From positions 62,001-126,000 of the forward strand of contig JANQOF010000026.1 in NCBI GenBank assembly GCA_028279215.1: a stretch of DNA of 64,000 nt. The letters run 5' to 3'. The position numbers and the translations under genes are program-made. A model generated the notes under the pieces. That model was not told the origin of the DNA and did no database searches. It worked only from the letters and a program-made list of their open reading frames with translations. This stretch comes from Pirellulales bacterium. GTDB taxonomy: Bacteria > Planctomycetota > Planctomycetia > Pirellulales > Lacipirellulaceae. Below, piece after piece: positions 16,390-28,226 of this stretch (positions within the stretch are counted from its first letter, which is position 1; every line of letters starts with the position of its first letter).

Positions 16390-19300
16390 ATGGCTGTGCC
16401 TGCGCAACGACGTCTCGACACCCCGGAAGTCCGCCGATTCGGCGGCGGTCGTGATCCGCTTGAGATCCCTGACCTAACGGAAATCCAAACCGCCAGTTAC
16501 GCGCGGTTCCTGCAATACAGCGGCAGCGGCTCGCCGTCGCAAAAGCGAAAGGACGACGGGCTCGAATCGGTGCTGCAGGAGATCTTCCCGATCGAGAGCT
16601 ACGACAAGTCGATCAACCTTGAGTACCTGCACTACGAGCTGGGCAAGCCGCGCTACGACGCCGACGAGTGCCGTCAGTTGCGCCTTACCTACGGCCGGCC
16701 TTTCCGCATCTGGTTGCGCCTAAACAAAGGCGACGAGCCGGTGGAAGAAGAGGTGTACCTGGGCGACCTGCCGGTGATGCTTGGCGGCGGCGAGTTCATC
16801 ATCAACGGGGCAGAGCGCGTCGTCGTCAGCCAGTTGCACCGCAGCCCTGGCATCGACTTCGTTAGCGAAATCGAAGCGGGGGAGCGAAAGGTGTATAGCT
16901 GCCGCGTGATTCCGGAGCGTGGCAGTTGGATTGAGGTCAACACAACCAAGAAAGACACCATCACCGTCCGTATCGACCAGAGCGGCAAGTTCTCGGTGGT
17001 CACATTGCTTCGGGCAATGGACCCCAAGTACTCGCTCGACTCAGAGATTCTGAAGGCGTTCTTCGACACTTCCAAGCAGAAAATCGTCGATGGGCGCAGT
17101 GTATCGAAGATCGAAGGCAAGATCGCCGTCGACGACATCGTCTATCCGGTCGGCAGCGATCGGGCGGGCGAGATCATCGTCGAGTGCGGCCATCGCATCA
17201 CTAAGAACACCGCCGAGCTAATTTGCACGTCGGGCGTCAAGAACGTGACGGTGATGGACCCGCCCCCAACGCCCCATCTACTCAACGCGCTAGCCGACGA
17301 CGCCACCAGCAGCCACGAAGAGGCGCTCTTACGAATCTACCAGCGGTTACGCCCTGGCAATCCGCCGCAACTCGAAAAAGCGCGCACGTTGTTCCACGAG
17401 AAGTTCTACGACACCAATCGCTATCGGCTGGGTCGCGTCGGACGGTTCCGCATCAATCGTAAGCTCGACATCAACGTTCCCGAAAGCGAGATGATCCTGC
17501 GACCCGAGGACGTGATCAATTCGGTGTCGTACATCCTTGGACTGGCCGCGGGCGATCCGGAATACCACGTGGACGACATCGACCACTTGGGTAATCGTCG
17601 CTTGCGGACGATCGACGAACTGGCATGCGACGAGTTGCGAAAGGGCTTCTTAAAGCTGCGTCGCACGGTGCAGGAGCGAATGAGCCTGAAAGATCAGGAG
17701 GACATGACCCCTCGCAGCCTGATCAATCCTAAGAGTATATCGGCAGCCATCGAGTACTTCTTCGGCCGTGGCGAGTTGTCGCAAGTGGTCGACCAAACCA
17801 ACCCATTGTCGATGTTGACGCACGAGCGGCGGCTCTCGGCGCTCGGCCCGGGTGGTTTGAATCGCAAACGAGCCGGCTTTGAAGTGCGCGACGTCCATAT
17901 TTCGCACTACGGACGCATCTGCCCCATCGAAACGCCTGAAGGCACGAACATCGGCCTGATTTCGAGCCTGGCGATGTACGCGTCGGTCGACGAGTACGGA
18001 TTCCTGGTGACACCGTATCGCGTGGTGAAGAACACCAAGCTGACCGACGAAGTGGTTTGGCTGCGAGCCGACGAAGAACATCGCGCTTACGTGGCGTCGG
18101 CCGACTCGCCGGTCCAAAACGACAAGCTGGCAGGCGATACGATTGTCGCCCGCTACAAGTCGGACTTCGTTTTGGTGCCGACCGACCGAGTCGAGTACAT
18201 GGACGTGGCGCCGAGCCAAATGATCGGTGTCTCGGCCGGTTTGATCCCATTCCTCGAGCACGACGATGCCAACCGCGCCCTCATGGGTTCGAACATGCAG
18301 CGACAAGCGGTGCCGCTTCTCGTGGCCGAACCGCCCGTCGTGGGCACCGGCCTCGAACGTGATGTCGCCCGACATAGTGGGATGCTCGTGCGTGCCGGCC
18401 ACAAAGGCACGGTCACCTACGTCGACGCCGAACGAATTGAGATCGGCCCCGAGGTGCACAAGCTGCGAAAGTTTGTAGGCCTCAACGAGCGGACCTGTCA
18501 AAACCAAAAACCGATCGTCAAACCGGGCGACAAAGTTGAGAAGGGCGACGTGATTGCTGATGGCGCGGCCACGTTCAAGGGCGAATTGGCTCTCGGCCGT
18601 AATGTGCTCGTCGCGTTCATGTCGTTCGAAGGCTACAACTTCGAAGACGCTATCATTATCAGCGAGGAATTGGTGCAGCGCGACACGTACACCTCGATTC
18701 ACATTGAGGAGTTCGACGTCGAAATCCGCGAAACCAAGCTAGGCCGCGAGGAGTTCACCCGCGACATTCCGAACGTCAGCGAAAAGATGTTGCGGAATCT
18801 CGACGAGAGCGGAATCGTACAGATCGGCACTTACGTTCAGCCGGGTGACATTCTGGTCGGTAAGGTCTCGCCGAAGAGCAAGACCGAACTGACACCCGAA
18901 GAGAAGCTGTTGCACGCCATCTTCGGTCGTGCTGGTGAGGACGTAAAGAACGACTCGCTCGAAGTGCCTTCGGGCGTCGAGGGTATTGTGATCGATACCC
19001 AGAAATTCTCTCGCCGCATGAGCCTATCGGAGGACGAACGAAAGGAATTCGAGCAATCGCTCAAAGTGGCCGAGCAAGAAGGCAACGACGCAATCGCCAC
19101 CACGTTTACTGCGATGGTCGAAGAACTCGAAGGCATCATCGGCCGCAAACTGACCGACGACGATGGCAACTCGCTGGTCCATGAACAGGACCCTAAGTTC
19201 GTCGCCGAACAAGCGCACACGTTCAAGGTCGACACGATCGACATTCGTAGCCCAGAGAAGAAGAAGAACGTCGAGAAGACGTACAAGCAACTCTGGCCAT

Positions 19301-20112
19301 CGGTTGAGGAAGCAATCGACGACCGCGACCGCAAGCTCAACAGCATGAAGCGCGGCGACGAACTGCGAAGCGGCGTGCTGCAAATGGTGAAGGTGTACAT
19401 CGCCACCAAGCGAGTGATTTCGGTGGGCGACAAAATGGCCGGCCGACATGGTAACAAGGGTGTGATTTCGAAGATCATGCCCATCGCCGACATGCCGTTC
19501 CTCGAAGATGGCACGCCGGTGCAAATCATGCTCAACCCGCTCGGCGTTCCAAGCCGAATGAACGTGGGACAGATTCTCGAAACCCACCTTGGCTGGGCTG
19601 GCGCGAAGCTCGGCTTCCGTGCGGTGACGCCGGTGTTCAACGGTGCAACGGAGGACGAAATAAACGAGTGCTTGGACGCCGCCGGCTTGCCGCGCAATGG
19701 CAAGGCGAAACTGCTCGACGGCCGCACCGGCGAACCGTTCGAGCAAGCGACCACCGTGGGCTACATCTACATGCTCAAACTGCACCACCTGGTCGACGAC
19801 AAGGTGCACGCGCGTAGCACCGGCCCATACTCGCTGATCACGCAGCAACCACTGGGCGGTAAAGCGCGATTCGGCGGCCAACGGTTCGGCGAGATGGAAG
19901 TGTGGGCCCTGGAGGCATACGGTGCCGCCTACATCTTGCAGGAACTGCTCACCGTGAAGTCGGACGACGTGGAGGGCCGGACCAAGATCTACGAGTCGAT
20001 GGTCAAAGGCGAAAACACCCTCGAAGCGGGCACGCCGGCCAGCTTCGACGTACTAACCAACGAAATCCGCGGCCTGGGACTAAACATGCAACTAGAAAAG
20101 CGACAGATTTGA
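16390..20112 (+). CDS. rpoB: DNA-directed RNA polymerase subunit beta
   Basis: 1240 aa from the ATG at 16390 ([14 protein letters not shown]); upstream in-frame codons to 16270 are not conserved. The catalytic-core beta subunit is complete: lobe and protrusion domains, the [18 protein letters not shown] segment next to the rifampicin pocket, [11 protein letters not shown], the flap, the [14 protein letters not shown] active-site motif, and the C-terminal clamp region [20 protein letters not shown]. No inserted domains of note. It is separated from rpoC by 124 bases containing a long inverted repeat. Confidence 0.98.
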   Translation: MAVPAQRRLDTPEVRRFGGGRDPLEIPDLTEIQTASYARFLQYSGSGSPSQKRKDDGLESVLQEIFPIESYDKSINLEYLHYELGKPRYDADECRQLRLTYGRPFRIWLRLNKGDEPVEEEVYLGDLPVMLGGGEFIINGAERVVVSQLHRSPGIDFVSEIEAGERKVYSCRVIPERGSWIEVNTTKKDTITVRIDQSGKFSVVTLLRAMDPKYSLDSEILKAFFDTSKQKIVDGRSVSKIEGKIAVDDIVYPVGSDRAGEIIVECGHRITKNTAELICTSGVKNVTVMDPPPTPHLLNALADDATSSHEEALLRIYQRLRPGNPPQLEKARTLFHEKFYDTNRYRLGRVGRFRINRKLDINVPESEMILRPEDVINSVSYILGLAAGDPEYHVDDIDHLGNRRLRTIDELACDELRKGFLKLRRTVQERMSLKDQEDMTPRSLINPKSISAAIEYFFGRGELSQVVDQTNPLSMLTHERRLSALGPGGLNRKRAGFEVRDVHISHYGRICPIETPEGTNIGLISSLAMYASVDEYGFLVTPYRVVKNTKLTDEVVWLRADEEHRAYVASADSPVQNDKLAGDTIVARYKSDFVLVPTDRVEYMDVAPSQMIGVSAGLIPFLEHDDANRALMGSNMQRQAVPLLVAEPPVVGTGLERDVARHSGMLVRAGHKGTVTYVDAERIEIGPEVHKLRKFVGLNERTCQNQKPIVKPGDKVEKGDVIADGAATFKGELALGRNVLVAFMSFEGYNFEDAIIISEELVQRDTYTSIHIEEFDVEIRETKLGREEFTRDIPNVSEKMLRNLDESGIVQIGTYVQPGDILVGKVSPKSKTELTPEEKLLHAIFGRAGEDVKNDSLEVPSGVEGIVIDTQKFSRRMSLSEDERKEFEQSLKVAEQEGNDAIATTFTAMVEELEGIIGRKLTDDDGNSLVHEQDPKFVAEQAHTFKVDTIDIRSPEKKKNVEKTYKQLWPSVEEAIDDRDRKLNSMKRGDELRSGVLQMVKVYIATKRVISVGDKMAGRHGNKGVISKIMPIADMPFLEDGTPVQIMLNPLGVPSRMNVGQILETHLGWAGAKLGFRAVTPVFNGATEDEINECLDAAGLPRNGKAKLLDGRTGEPFEQATTVGYIYMLKLHHLVDDKVHARSTGPYSLITQQPLGGKARFGGQRFGEMEVWALEAYGAAYILQELLTVKSDDVEGRTKIYESMVKGENTLEAGTPASFDVLTNEIRGLGLNMQLEKRQI

Positions 20113-20130
20113 GCAAACGTGAAGGAGATC

Positions 20131-20211
20131 TCACGCAAGGGCGCAAAGACGCCAAGGAATGTGTGAGAAGCTGTGACTCGAGTCTTCTTTGCGACTTCGC
20201 GCCTTGGCGTG
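20131..20211. repeat. Intergenic palindrome (GGCGCAAAGACGC type) between rpoB and rpoC
   Basis: The left arm tcacgcaagggcgcaaagac and the right arm ending gcgccttggcgtga pair over about 28 bases with few mismatches (reversed right arm: tcacgccaaggcgcgaagtc). The loop is about 25 bases. The same word family (cttggcgctcttggcgcctt) recurs as a single arm before fusA at 26049-26080. Words of this kind occur in intergenic regions of many bacteria (from memory). Confidence 0.75.
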
Positions 20212-20236
20212 AATCAAACAACTCAGGAGCTTTATT

Positions 20237-23200
20237 ATGAGCCTGCTCGAAACTTCCAACTTCGATCGCATTAACGACTACGCTTCGGTCAAGATCAGCC
20301 TCGCCCGGCCGCACGACATTCGAAGCTGGTCGTTTGGCGAAGTGAAGAAGCCCGAAACCATCAACTACCGAACGTATCGCCCGGAGAAAGATGGCTTGTT
20401 CTGCGAGCGAATCTTTGGTCCCGAAAAGGACTGGGAATGCGCCTGTGGCAAGTATCGGGGCATGAAGTACAAGGGCATGATTTGCGACCGCTGCGGGGTA
20501 AAAGTCACTCACAGCCGTGTACGACGTAAGCGGATGGGCCACATTGAACTCGCAGCGCCCATCGTGCACATTTGGTTCTTCAAGGCCATGCCAAGCCGTC
20601 TGGGATCGCTACTGGCGATGAAGACTACCAGCCTGGAAAAGGTCATCTACTTCCAGGACTACGTGGTCACCGACCCCGGCGATACCGCGCTCAAGCCACA
20701 GCAACTGTTAACCGAAGAAGAGTGCCGCGCCGCTCGCGAGGAGTATGGTGAGACCGCGTTCGAAGCCGACATGGGCGCCGAGGCGATTCGAAAGTTGCTC
20801 GGGCAGTTGGATCTGGTGAAGCTCTCGGAGGAACTGCGCGTCGAGTTGAAGGAAACCGGTTCGAAGCAGAAGGCAAAGGACCTGATCAACCGGTTGAAGA
20901 CGGTTGAAGCCATTCGCGATTCGGATAATAAGCCCGAATGGATGGTGTTAGACGTAATCCCGGTCATCCCACCCGACCTGCGGCCGCTGGTGCTTTTGGA
21001 TAGCGGCAACTTCGCCACGAGCGACTTGAACGATCTGTACCGTCGGATCATCAACCGAAACAATCGTCTGAAGAAGCTGGTCGACCTCAACGCTCCGGAA
21101 GTGATCATTCGCAACGAAAAGCGGATGCTGCAGCAGTCGGTCGACGCGCTATTCGATAACAACCGTTGTAAGCGGCCGGTGCTCGGCAGTTCGAATCGTC
21201 CGCTCAAGTCGCTTACCGACATGATCAAAGGTAAGCAGGGACGATTCCGAGAGAACCTACTCGGTAAGCGCGTCGACTACTCGGCGCGTAGCGTGATTGT
21301 GGTCGGCCCGACACTCAAGCTACACCAATGTGGCTTGCCCAAGAAGATCGCGCTAGAACTGTATCAGCCGTTCATCATTCGCCGGCTCAAGGAATTGGGT
21401 CACGCCGACACAATTAAGTCGGCCAAGAAGATGCTCGAACGCAAAGACGAAGAAGTGTGGGATATCCTCGAAGAGGTAATCACCAACCACCCTGTGCTAC
21501 TAAACCGGGCACCGACGCTGCACCGGATGGGCATTCAGGCGTTCGAGCCGATTCTGGTGGAAGGTAACGCGATTAACTTGCATCCGCTGGTGTGCAAGGG
21601 CTTCAACGCCGACTTCGATGGCGACCAAATGGCGGTCCACCTGCCGCTATCGATTGAGGCACAAGTCGAAGCGCACACGCTGATGATGAGCACGCACAAC
21701 ATCTTCAGCCCAGCCAACGGCGCGCCGATTATCAGCCCGTCGCAAGACGTCGTGATGGGTTGCTACTACATCACAATGAACGTGCCCGAAGCCAAGGGCG
21801 ACGGTATGGCGTTCAGCTCGATGGAAGAGGTCGAGATGGCGTACGCTGCCGGCAAGGTGGGCACGCACGCCAAGATCAAAGTGCGCCTACCCGATAACCG
21901 CTGCCTGCGCGAAGAGATTCACGAAGAAGGATCGAAGGGCAAGGTGATCGACACCACCGTTGGCCGCGTGATGTTCAACATGATCCTCCCCAACGGCATG
22001 CCGTACTACGACGTACCGCTCGTTTCACGGCAGTTGTCGCGCGTGATTAGCGACTGCTACGACTTCCTTGGCCGGCGACGAACGATCGACTTGCTCGACG
22101 ACATGAACCGCATCGGGTTCAAGTGCTCGACGCTAAGTGGACTGTCGTTCGCCACTGACGATCTGGTGACGCCGGAAAGCAAAGGTAAGATTCTGGCGAC
22201 CGCCGAGAAGGAAGTGGTGAAGCGTAACAAGCTGTACCAGCGCGGCATCATTACCGAGGGCGAGCGATACAACGGCGTACTCGACGCGTGGACTCACGCT
22301 CGCGAGGAAATCACGAGCGCCATGATGGAGGCCTTGCAGGCCGACTTCCGCGAAGGCGGCTACGTGAATCCTGTGTACCTGATGGCACACTCGGGTGCTC
22401 GTGGTGGTGTCGAGCAGATGCGTCAGCTTGGCGGCATGCGTGGCTTGATGGCCAAGCCGAGCGGTAAGATCATCGAGACACCCATTAAAGCCAACTTTCG
22501 TGAAGGCCTAACGGTGCTCGAGTACTTCAGTTCGACGCACGGTGCTCGTAAGGGTCTGGCCGACACCGCATTGAAGACGGCCGATAGTGGTTACCTCACG
22601 CGTAAGCTGGCCGACGTCGCGCAGAACGTGGTCGTCACCATGCACGACTGCGAAACCACCCAGGGCATCACCAAGGGTATCATCTACCGCGGTGAAAAAG
22701 TCGAGGTGAGCCTGGCCGACTCGATTCGTGGGCGCGTGAGTCGATCGAATATCGTCAATCCGATTACCGACGAGGTGATCGTCGGCGAAAACGAGCTGAT
22801 CACCGGCGAGATCGCCCGTAAGATCGAGGAACTCGGCCTTGAGAAGATTCAGGTCCGCAGCGCCATGACCTGCGACGCGCCGCTGGGTATCTGTCGGCTG
22901 TGCTATGGCATGGACTTGTCGACCGGCTCGTTGGTCGAAGAAGGCATGGCCGTCGGCATCATCGCCGCCCAGAGCATCGGCGAGCCCGGCACGCAGCTCA
23001 CGATGCGGACGTTCCACATCGGCGGCGTGGCCAGTGGCGACGTCGAAAAAAGTGACATCAAGGCCACCAAGGACGGTATCGTCAAGTACGCTCGCCTGAA
23101 GGCTGTGGTGAACGCCGAGGGCCAACGTATCGTGTTGGCTCGCAATGGTGAACTCTCGTTGGTCGACGAGAAGGGCCGCGAAATCGAGAAGTACGACGTG

Positions 23201-24637
23201 CCCACTGGTGCGGTCGTGCAGTTCGAAGAAGACGCCCAAGTGAAGAAGGGCGACGTCCTGTGCGAATGGGATCCGCACTCGATTCCAATTCTTGCCGAGA
23301 CCGGCGGTAAGATTCGCTTCGAAGACCTCATCGAAGGCGAGACCATTCGCGCCGAGAAGGAAGCATCGGGCCACACGCGCTACATGGTGATGGAACACAA
23401 GGGCGACCTGCATCCGCAAGTGGTTGTCGAAGACCCCAAGGACGGCAAGATCCTCGACTTCTACTACATGCCCGAAAAGGCGTATCTGGAAGTGAAGGAG
23501 GGCGAAACCGTCTCGCCTGGCTCGGTCATCGCCAAGACGCCGCGCGAAGCGGGCGGCACGCAGGATATCACCGGTGGTTTGCCACGGGTGACGGAGATTT
23601 TTGAAGCCCGCAAGCCGAAGGACCCGTCGGTCATCGCCGAAATCGACGGTACCGTCGAGATCATGCAGGAGAAGAAGCGTGGCAAGCGATCGATTATCGT
23701 CCGCAGCGAAAGCGGCATCGAGCGCGAACACTTGGTCACGCAAAACAAGCACCCCCGTGTGCACACCGGCGACGTGGTGAGCGCGGGCGACTCGCTGGTC
23801 GACGGACCGCTGGTACCGCATGATATCCTGCGAATCTCTGGCGAAGAGGCCGTGCAGCAGTACCTCACCCGCGAGATTCAAAATGTGTATCGCAGCCAGC
23901 GGGTCGATATCAACGACAAGCACATCGAGATCATCGTGTCGCAGATGCTACGCAAGGTGAAAATTGAGTCTCCAGGCGACACCGATTTGCTGCCGGGCAG
24001 CGTGGTCGACAAGTACGATTTCCGCACCGCCAACGAAAAGGTCGCCAAGTGTCTGAAGATTTCCGACAAGGGCGATAGCGAATTCGAAGATGGCGCCATC
24101 GTGCCCAAGGACGTGCTGGAGCAAGCCAACGCCCAAATCGAGGCCCTCGGCGGCGCGCTCGCGAAGGGTGGCAAGCCGAAGAAGGCCACGGCAGCCACAC
24201 AGTTGCTCGGCATCACGAAAGCTTCAGTACAAAGCCAAAGCTTCATTTCGGCGGCGAGCTTCCAGGAAACCACTAAGGTGCTCACCGAAGCGGCCCTCGC
24301 CGGACGAACCGACCACCTCGTCGGTTTGAAGGAAAACGTGATCCTGGGGCACCTGATCCCGGCAGGCACCGGTTTCCGCAGCATACAGGAATCAGAGGTT
24401 CGGATCCGGCCCGAGGCGCTCGAGGCCCTGGCGGCCGAAAAGGCGTCGCTGCTCGAACGCAGCTTCCCGCTGCTTGAGTCTGGTGCCGATGGAGATGGTG
24501 CCGATGCTGAAATGACGCCAACGGTGGGCACCATTCCCAGCAGTTTGGACGCACTGCTGGGGAACGATCCCGAACCGACGGCAGCGGATGACTCGACAAG
24601 CTCTGGCGAGACTCCGGACTTCTCCGAGGAACCTTAA
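20237..24637 (+). CDS. rpoC: DNA-directed RNA polymerase subunit beta'
   Basis: 1466 aa. The start ATG has AGGAG seven bases upstream. The N-terminal zinc site ([20 protein letters not shown]) is intact, the catalytic motif NADFDGDQM is at residues 457-465, and the second zinc cluster ([13 protein letters not shown]) follows in the clamp. It ends with an acidic low-complexity tail of about 60 residues ([12 protein letters not shown] through [12 protein letters not shown]), longer than in E. coli. It forms the mobile clamp and active site with the rpoB product. Confidence 0.98.
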   Translation: MSLLETSNFDRINDYASVKISLARPHDIRSWSFGEVKKPETINYRTYRPEKDGLFCERIFGPEKDWECACGKYRGMKYKGMICDRCGVKVTHSRVRRKRMGHIELAAPIVHIWFFKAMPSRLGSLLAMKTTSLEKVIYFQDYVVTDPGDTALKPQQLLTEEECRAAREEYGETAFEADMGAEAIRKLLGQLDLVKLSEELRVELKETGSKQKAKDLINRLKTVEAIRDSDNKPEWMVLDVIPVIPPDLRPLVLLDSGNFATSDLNDLYRRIINRNNRLKKLVDLNAPEVIIRNEKRMLQQSVDALFDNNRCKRPVLGSSNRPLKSLTDMIKGKQGRFRENLLGKRVDYSARSVIVVGPTLKLHQCGLPKKIALELYQPFIIRRLKELGHADTIKSAKKMLERKDEEVWDILEEVITNHPVLLNRAPTLHRMGIQAFEPILVEGNAINLHPLVCKGFNADFDGDQMAVHLPLSIEAQVEAHTLMMSTHNIFSPANGAPIISPSQDVVMGCYYITMNVPEAKGDGMAFSSMEEVEMAYAAGKVGTHAKIKVRLPDNRCLREEIHEEGSKGKVIDTTVGRVMFNMILPNGMPYYDVPLVSRQLSRVISDCYDFLGRRRTIDLLDDMNRIGFKCSTLSGLSFATDDLVTPESKGKILATAEKEVVKRNKLYQRGIITEGERYNGVLDAWTHAREEITSAMMEALQADFREGGYVNPVYLMAHSGARGGVEQMRQLGGMRGLMAKPSGKIIETPIKANFREGLTVLEYFSSTHGARKGLADTALKTADSGYLTRKLADVAQNVVVTMHDCETTQGITKGIIYRGEKVEVSLADSIRGRVSRSNIVNPITDEVIVGENELITGEIARKIEELGLEKIQVRSAMTCDAPLGICRLCYGMDLSTGSLVEEGMAVGIIAAQSIGEPGTQLTMRTFHIGGVASGDVEKSDIKATKDGIVKYARLKAVVNAEGQRIVLARNGELSLVDEKGREIEKYDVPTGAVVQFEEDAQVKKGDVLCEWDPHSIPILAETGGKIRFEDLIEGETIRAEKEASGHTRYMVMEHKGDLHPQVVVEDPKDGKILDFYYMPEKAYLEVKEGETVSPGSVIAKTPREAGGTQDITGGLPRVTEIFEARKPKDPSVIAEIDGTVEIMQEKKRGKRSIIVRSESGIEREHLVTQNKHPRVHTGDVVSAGDSLVDGPLVPHDILRISGEEAVQQYLTREIQNVYRSQRVDINDKHIEIIVSQMLRKVKIESPGDTDLLPGSVVDKYDFRTANEKVAKCLKISDKGDSEFEDGAIVPKDVLEQANAQIEALGGALAKGGKPKKATAATQLLGITKASVQSQSFISAASFQETTKVLTEAALAGRTDHLVGLKENVILGHLIPAGTGFRSIQESEVRIRPEALEALAAEKASLLERSFPLLESGADGDGADAEMTPTVGTIPSSLDALLGNDPEPTAADDSTSSGETPDFSEEP

Positions 24638-24691
24638 CGATTGCGAAGATCTCGCCTACCAAAACCAATGCCGCACAGGCCGGCGGGGGCG

Positions 24692-24719
24692 TTGACCCTG
24701 ATGGACAATTGCCTATATT
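24692..24719 (+). promoter_or_regulatory. Putative sigma70 promoter of rpsL-rpsG
   Basis: TTGACC at 24692-24697, 16-base spacer, TATATT at 24714-24719, 60 bases before the rpsL start. Matches 5 of 6 in each box and repeats the -10 and spacer of the tRNA-tuf promoter. Confidence 0.6.
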
Positions 24720-24779
24720 GAGTGGTTCTCCGCAGGCCGATAGAGACGCTCATTACCAACCTTTTAGCTGCCACGAAGT

Positions 24780-25148
24780 ATGCCTACGATCAACCAACTA
24801 GTTCGCAAGAACCGTAAGGCGAAGAGGAAGTTTTCCAAGTCGCCAGTGCTGGAGAAATGCCCGCAGAAGCGGGGAGTCTGTTTGCAAGTGCGGACGATGA
24901 CCCCGAAGAAGCCTAACTCGGCGCTGCGGAAAATTACCCGTGTGCGGCTGTCGAACGGCAAAGAAGTCACGGTCTACATTCCGGGCGAGGGTCACACGCT
25001 GCAGGAACATAGCATTGTGTTGGTCCGCGGTGGACGTGTCCGCGACCTGCCGGGCGTGCGGTATCAAGTGGTACGCGGAGCGCTCGACACCCTGGGTGTG
25101 AGCGACCGTAAGCAAAGCCGCAGTAGGTACGGGGCGAAGAAGGGATAG
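24780..25148 (+). CDS. rpsL: 30S ribosomal protein S12
   Basis: 122 aa decoding-centre protein. The highly conserved loops [10 protein letters not shown] (42-51) and [20 protein letters not shown] are intact. The first loop has lysine at 43 and 44, the wild-type, streptomycin-susceptible-type residue. Length is typical. It starts a str-type cluster with rpsG and fusA, but tuf lies 13 kb away at the tRNA locus. Confidence 0.98.
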   Translation: MPTINQLVRKNRKAKRKFSKSPVLEKCPQKRGVCLQVRTMTPKKPNSALRKITRVRLSNGKEVTVYIPGEGHTLQEHSIVLVRGGRVRDLPGVRYQVVRGALDTLGVSDRKQSRSRYGAKKG

Positions 25149-25154
25149 ATAAGT

Positions 25155-25260
25155 GAATGTCCAATGTCGAAGTTCCAATGACCAACACTGGTCGACGGAG
25201 TTCGTGAGTTGGGGCATACGAAGATAGTGATTGGTCATTGTTAATTGGACATTGGGATTT
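25155..25260. repeat. Intergenic palindrome (CCAATGACCAA words) between rpsL and rpsG
   Basis: The left arm gaatgtccaatgtcgaagtt continues ccaatgaccaaca; the right arm tgattggtcattgttaattg continues gacattggg. The reversed right arm matches the left arm at most positions over 30 bases, with a loop of about 45 bases. It is next to the rpsG start, so the structure could affect rpsG translation. Confidence 0.72.
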
Positions 25261-25267
25261 CCCCACC

Positions 25268-25738
25268 ATGGGTCGTATTACCGCTAGTCGCAAACAAATG
25301 AAGCCCGATCCTGTACATGGGTCACTGCTGGCTTCGAAGTTTATCAACTGCCTGATGCTCGACGGCAAGAAAAGCACCGCGCAGCGAGTGTTCTACGACG
25401 CACTGGACGTGATCAAGGAACGTGTGCCCGACGTCGAGCCGATCGAGGTCTTCACCCAGGCGGTCGAGAATGTCAAGCCGGCGATCGAGGTCCGCAGTAA
25501 GCGTGTCGGCGGTGCAGCCTACCAGGTACCGATGCAGGTGAACCGCGCCCGGCAACAGTCGTTGGCGATTCGCTGGATCCTGCTGGCCATTCGCGAAAAG
25601 AAGGGCCGCCCCACTCACCTGAAGCTGGCCGACGAGTTGGTGCAAGCCTACAACCGCGAAGGCACCGCGATGACCCGTCGCGAAAACGTCCACCGCATGG
25701 CCGACGCCAACAAGGCATTCGCACACTTCGCCTGGTAG
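25268..25738 (+). CDS. rpsG: 30S ribosomal protein S7
   Basis: 156 aa from the ATG at 25268 ([14 protein letters not shown]); a TTG further upstream would include palindrome sequence and is rejected. S7 binds 16S rRNA 3' domain and contacts the E-site tRNA. The signature [20 protein letters not shown] and the C-terminal [20 protein letters not shown] are present. Expression may be affected by the palindrome just upstream. Confidence 0.98.
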   Translation: MGRITASRKQMKPDPVHGSLLASKFINCLMLDGKKSTAQRVFYDALDVIKERVPDVEPIEVFTQAVENVKPAIEVRSKRVGGAAYQVPMQVNRARQQSLAIRWILLAIREKKGRPTHLKLADELVQAYNREGTAMTRRENVHRMADANKAFAHFAW

Positions 25739-25755
25739 CGGGCGAGGGACTAGGG

Positions 25756-25815
25756 GCTAGGGGCTGGGGACTAGGATTCATGGTAGAATCCTGATCTTTG
25801 GCCCCTGGCTTTTTT
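25756..25815 (+). terminator. Intrinsic terminator after rpsG
   Basis: A 24-base arm gctaggggctggggactagg plus attc pairs with gaatcctgatctttggcccc plus tggc; counting G-U pairs only one position is mismatched. The loop is six bases and the stem is followed by six T residues (25810-25815). The arm is part of a repeated ctagggg word run starting at 25750, so it may be a repeat-derived terminator. Confidence 0.78.
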
Positions 25816-26099
25816 CGTGCGCGGAGCTGGAACCGCCAAGGCCCCGAGGGTGCGAAGATCGGTTCGAGCGGTACCAGCTATGAAGCTACTTTTGATACTG
25901 ATGGTAGTTCATAGTTGCTATCGCTGGGGCATTTTACTTCGTTCGGAGCCAAGGTTGGCTGGGACTAAACGACTGGCGGCTTGAACTAATGGTTGCCGTT
26001 GTGCTAGTCGAAATCCATGCAAGCATAACTGCACAAGCAATGTAAGGCACTACATCCTCTTGGCGCTCTTGGCGCCTTGGCGGTTCAATAAACAACACT
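25816..26099. other. rpsG-fusA gap with repeat words
   Basis: About 280 bases, no gene. Holds the palindrome at 25872-25927 and a single arm with cttggcgctcttggcgcctt just before fusA. No clear promoter was found, although the upstream terminator implies fusA needs its own. Confidence 0.5.
25872..25927. repeat. Intergenic palindrome (GCTATGAA words)
   Basis: The left arm ccagctatgaagctac faces the right arm gtagttcatagttgctatcg; reversed, the right arm reads agcaactatgaactac, close to the left. It follows the rpsG terminator and precedes fusA by 170 bases. Confidence 0.55.
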
Positions 26100-28226
26100 A
26101 TGGTCACCGACCTCACCAAACTGCGCAACATTGGCATCATTGCCCATATTGATGCTGGTAAGACGACTGTCACCGAGCAGATGCTCTGGGTGAGTGGGGT
26201 GAAGCATCGCGCTGGGGCGGTGGATCAGGGCACGACCACGACCGACGATGACCCCGAGGAGGGCGAGCGGGGCATTACCATTTACTCGGCGTGCGTGCAG
26301 TTTCCGTGGAAGGATATCCACATCAACCTGATCGATACTCCTGGCCATGTCGACTTTACGGCCGAGGTCGAACGGAGCCTACGAGTGCTTGACGGCGCGG
26401 TGGTGGTATTCAGTGCGCGCGAGGGAGTCGAGGCCCAAAGCGAGACTGTTTGGCGACAGGCCAATAAGTATGGCGTGCCGCGGATCGCCTTCATCAACAA
26501 GCTCGACCGCGAAGGGGCCGATTTCTACGCGGTGGTCGACGAGATGGAAGAACGGCTGGGCGCGACACCCGTCGCGCTACAGATTCCGGTAGGGCAGGGG
26601 CCCGCACACACTGACAACCCGTTCCGTGGGATTATCGACCTATTGCGAATGAAGCTGCTCATCTTCCCTGGCGGCAAGGAAGACATTCGCATTGAAGAAG
26701 CCGAAATCCCCGAGGAGCACTTGCCCGAAGCGCAGCTCTACCGCGAGAAGTTGCTCGAGTCGCTCTACGACTACAGCAACGAATTAATGGAGTTGGCGCT
26801 CTCGGAGGAACCGATACCGGAGAAGCTCGTTCACAAGGTGCTCCGCGACGCGACGGTGCATCAACAAATTCAGCCGGTGCTATGTGGCTCGGCGCTGCAT
26901 GGCATTGGCGTGCAGCCGCTGCTGGACTCCGTGGCGGCGTACTTGCCCAACCCCTTGGAAATGCCGCCGGTCACCGGCACCGATCCAACGGGAAAGGCCG
27001 ACAAGAAGTCGCAAGACGGCGAACCAGCCAAGATCTCCCACAAACCAGATCCCAAGGAACCATTTTGCGCCTTGGTGTTCAAGATCCTGCCCTACAAGAC
27101 CGGCGACCTCTATTGGGTGCGGATTTACTCGGGCGAAGTGAAACCCAACAGCCGGGTGCTGAACGCGGGCAAGAATAGGAAAGAGAACGTGGCCCAGTTG
27201 TGGCGGATCCATGCCTCGAAGAAAGACGAACAAATCACCGGCGCGCAAGCGGGTGACATTTGCGCGATCATCGGTCTTCGCGACAGCGTCACCGGAGACA
27301 CGCTGTGCGACACGCGCGCGCCCATTCTGCTCGAGTCGATCGAGTTCCCCGACACGGTCATTTCGATGGCTATCGAGCCCGAGAGCACGGCCGACAAGAA
27401 AAAGCTCTCCGAAGCGCTCGATATGCTGCGCAAACAAGACCCGACGTTTACCGCCATCGAGAATGAAGAGACCGGGCAAACGCTCATTAGCGGCATGGGG
27501 GAGTTACACCTGGAAGTGATCCAGCATCGTTTGGAGCGCGACTTCAAGATCAAAGTGAAAGTGCACCGTCCGCGCGTCAGCTACCGCGAGACCGTCGCCA
27601 GCAAGTTCGACGTGGTCGGCGACTGCAACCGACTGATCAACGGAGTACAGCATACCGCGGCGGTGAAACTGCGGGTGGAGCCGTTTGTCGCCACTGGCCC
27701 CCTGGCCGCGCACGCGCCACCGGTCACGATCAGCATCGATCCAAGTCACGGATTGCCGAACGAGTTTCTGAATGTGGTAATGGAAGAACTAGAGACAGCC
27801 GCCGCCGGTGGCGGTACGTTGGGGTTCCCGCTCATGCGGCTCAAAGTCACCGTGCTGGGTGGCGACGTGCACGAAACCGACAGCACCGACATCGCTTTCC
27901 GCACCGCGGCGAGCCACGCATTCGACCAAGGCCTCCGCGAGGCGGGCCTGGTCCTGCTCGAGCCGATCATGAAGCTCGAACTCTCCACTCCAGAGGAGCA
28001 TGTGGGCGATTTGGTGGGCGACCTGCAGCAGCGGCGCGCGATCATCCACCAAACCGAAACCCGCGGCAGCGACACCGTGCTGCACGCAGAAGCTCCACTT
28101 GCAAACCTGTTCGGCTATTCCAGCGCGATGCGGAGCCTGAGCCAAGGGCGCGCTGGCTGTTCGATGACACCGAGCGATTACGGCCCAGCGCCGGACGACG
28201 TGGTGAAGAAGTTCTTGGGCGAGTAG
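26100..28226 (+). CDS. fusA: Elongation factor G family protein
   Basis: 708 aa translational GTPase, full length for EF-G. G1 AHIDAGKTT is at about 16-24, followed by GERGITI, DTPGHVDF and NKLDREGADF, then domains II-V ending with MRSLSQGRAGCSMTPSDY. The switch I segment reads DQGTTTTDDDPEEGERG, unlike the usual DWMEQEQERG of EF-G and closer to the DKGTTRTD form of ribosome-protection proteins. Position after rpsL-rpsG argues for a real translocase. Several bacterial groups, planctomycetes included, carry several EF-G paralogues with split functions (published family knowledge), so this may be one of them. Confidence 0.9.
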   Translation: MVTDLTKLRNIGIIAHIDAGKTTVTEQMLWVSGVKHRAGAVDQGTTTTDDDPEEGERGITIYSACVQFPWKDIHINLIDTPGHVDFTAEVERSLRVLDGAVVVFSAREGVEAQSETVWRQANKYGVPRIAFINKLDREGADFYAVVDEMEERLGATPVALQIPVGQGPAHTDNPFRGIIDLLRMKLLIFPGGKEDIRIEEAEIPEEHLPEAQLYREKLLESLYDYSNELMELALSEEPIPEKLVHKVLRDATVHQQIQPVLCGSALHGIGVQPLLDSVAAYLPNPLEMPPVTGTDPTGKADKKSQDGEPAKISHKPDPKEPFCALVFKILPYKTGDLYWVRIYSGEVKPNSRVLNAGKNRKENVAQLWRIHASKKDEQITGAQAGDICAIIGLRDSVTGDTLCDTRAPILLESIEFPDTVISMAIEPESTADKKKLSEALDMLRKQDPTFTAIENEETGQTLISGMGELHLEVIQHRLERDFKIKVKVHRPRVSYRETVASKFDVVGDCNRLINGVQHTAAVKLRVEPFVATGPLAAHAPPVTISIDPSHGLPNEFLNVVMEELETAAAGGGTLGFPLMRLKVTVLGGDVHETDSTDIAFRTAASHAFDQGLREAGLVLLEPIMKLELSTPEEHVGDLVGDLQQRRAIIHQTETRGSDTVLHAEAPLANLFGYSSAMRSLSQGRAGCSMTPSDYGPAPDDVVKKFLGE

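Noticed and set aside
17650..18702. 350-residue open frame antisense to rpoB
   Set aside because: Same reason: composition is a mirror of the conserved rpoB sequence.
22508..23923. 471-residue open frame antisense to rpoC
   Set aside because: Shadow of rpoC with His/Leu/Asp-rich composition and no motif; the sense gene is certain.
25155..25927. Repeated words between rpsL, rpsG and fusA as a CRISPR or IS remnant
   Set aside because: They are inverted, of unequal spacing and differ in sequence between gaps; no transposase or target duplications.
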